Positions 6,041 through 6,248 of a stretch of 6,248 nt of DNA are shown in pieces (within the stretch, counting starts at the first letter, position 1; every line of letters starts with the position of its first letter). Both the position numbers and the translations under genes were made by a program. The notes beneath the pieces were generated by a model. That model was not told the origin of the DNA and made no database searches. It was given only the letters and a program-made list of their open reading frames with translations. The DNA is from Pseudomonadota bacterium (GTDB lineage Bacteria > Myxococcota > Polyangia > Polyangiales > Polyangiaceae), in assembly GCA_023419055.1 (NCBI GenBank), contig JAEZYO010000492.1, positions 1 through 6,248 of the forward strand, read 5' to 3'.

Positions 6041-6081
6041 GACCCACTTCTGGAGCGCCCCGACCGGTTCCGGAGGGCCTC
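6041..6081. repeat. Degenerate 21-bp tandem repeat, pair 1
   Basis: Two adjacent units (6041-6061 and 6062-6081) share GACC, TTC, GGAG and GCC in register; the second is one base shorter. They align with the second pair at 6190-6231. The shared core of all four units is GGAGGGCCCC, with one mismatch in each unit of this pair. Confidence 0.6.
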
Positions 6082-6189
6082 CGAGCATCGCGAGGAGCCG
6101 GCGTGACCGGCAGCCGGGAGCGCTCGCCCCGCGCGCGGCAGCGTTCGTCCCGGCTCAGGCAGCGAAAAGGGAGATCTCGGCGGGCCGCC

Positions 6190-6231
6190 GACCCGATTCA
6201 GGAGGGCCCCCGCCCAGCCCTGGAGGGCCCC
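6190..6231. repeat. Degenerate 21-bp tandem repeat, pair 2
   Basis: Two directly adjacent 21-bp units (6190-6210 and 6211-6231) share CCC near the start and a perfect GGAGGGCCCC core at the end. The second diverges in its first half. The pair lies 108 bp to the right of pair 1 in the same orientation. Confidence 0.65.
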
Positions 6232-6248
6232 CTAGCGCTCCTCGAGGC

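Larger units (their letters stand above)
5931..6248. other. Non-coding stretch upstream of the lipoprotein gene
   Basis: These 318 bp carry no convincing gene. They contain the lipoprotein's ribosome site, a 16-bp palindrome, a 23-bp element related to one at 1997-2019, and two pairs of degenerate 21-bp repeats. A GTG at 6103 opens a frame to the right edge, but its translation is Arg-rich and has the look of a composition artefact. On the minus strand a weak promoter-like pair (TTTCTG, 17 bp, TTAGCG) lies at about 5981-6009 upstream of the lipoprotein gene, with poor matches to consensus. Confidence 0.5.

Noticed and set aside
6103..6248. GTG-started frame open to the right edge
   Set aside because: The first half is Arg/Ser-rich, there is no clear ribosome site, and it includes the non-coding-looking 21-bp repeats. 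It could only be rescued by sequence beyond the window.

Overview
The window is GC-rich bacterial chromosome, very probably from a myxobacterium and perhaps the Polyangiales. Three things suggest this: a C-terminal sorting tail of the MYXO-CTERM type (Cys pair, short membrane helix, Arg/Lys end), which is characteristic of Myxococcota; a Hanks-type Ser/Thr kinase with one membrane helix and a long Pro/Ala tail; and two secreted proteins built almost entirely of Cys-rich repeats. Strong GC3 bias makes long spurious reading frames on most strands, and these are left out. Taxonomy and functions are inferred from sequence alone.

Layout. Positions 1-230 (minus strand) hold the first 76 codons of a response regulator that runs off the left edge. 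Upstream of it on the same strand is a transmembrane Ser/Thr protein kinase (372-1826). A 242-bp divergent intergenic region with two perfect inverted repeats separates the kinase from a plus-strand pair: a membrane protein with a signal peptide, TPR repeats and a PEGA-like domain (2069-3163), and directly after it a 577-residue Cys-rich repeat protein with the MYXO-CTERM tail (3181-4914). A strong hairpin plus T-run (4933-4974) ends that pair. Converging on it is a minus-strand lipoprotein (4998-5930) with a predicted beta-rich domain and a duplicated Cys-rich module. The last 318 bp (5931-6248) carry no convincing gene. They hold a 16-bp palindrome beside the lipoprotein's ribosome site, a 23-bp element related to one in the kinase/TPR intergenic region, and two pairs of degenerate 21-bp tandem repeats.

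How the parts may fit. The kinase and response regulator are signalling proteins. The TPR/PEGA-like protein and the MYXO-CTERM protein are probably co-transcribed envelope proteins, the first membrane-embedded and the second exported and sorted to the cell surface. The lipoprotein is a second exported Cys-rich protein with a different anchor. The divergent arrangement and the dyads between kinase and TPR gene hint at shared regulation, but no partner or substrate relationship can be proved here. The items most worth a second look are the alternating two-type Cys-repeat array, the duplicated acidic Cys module of the lipoprotein, the 21-bp repeat pairs, and the twin dyads.
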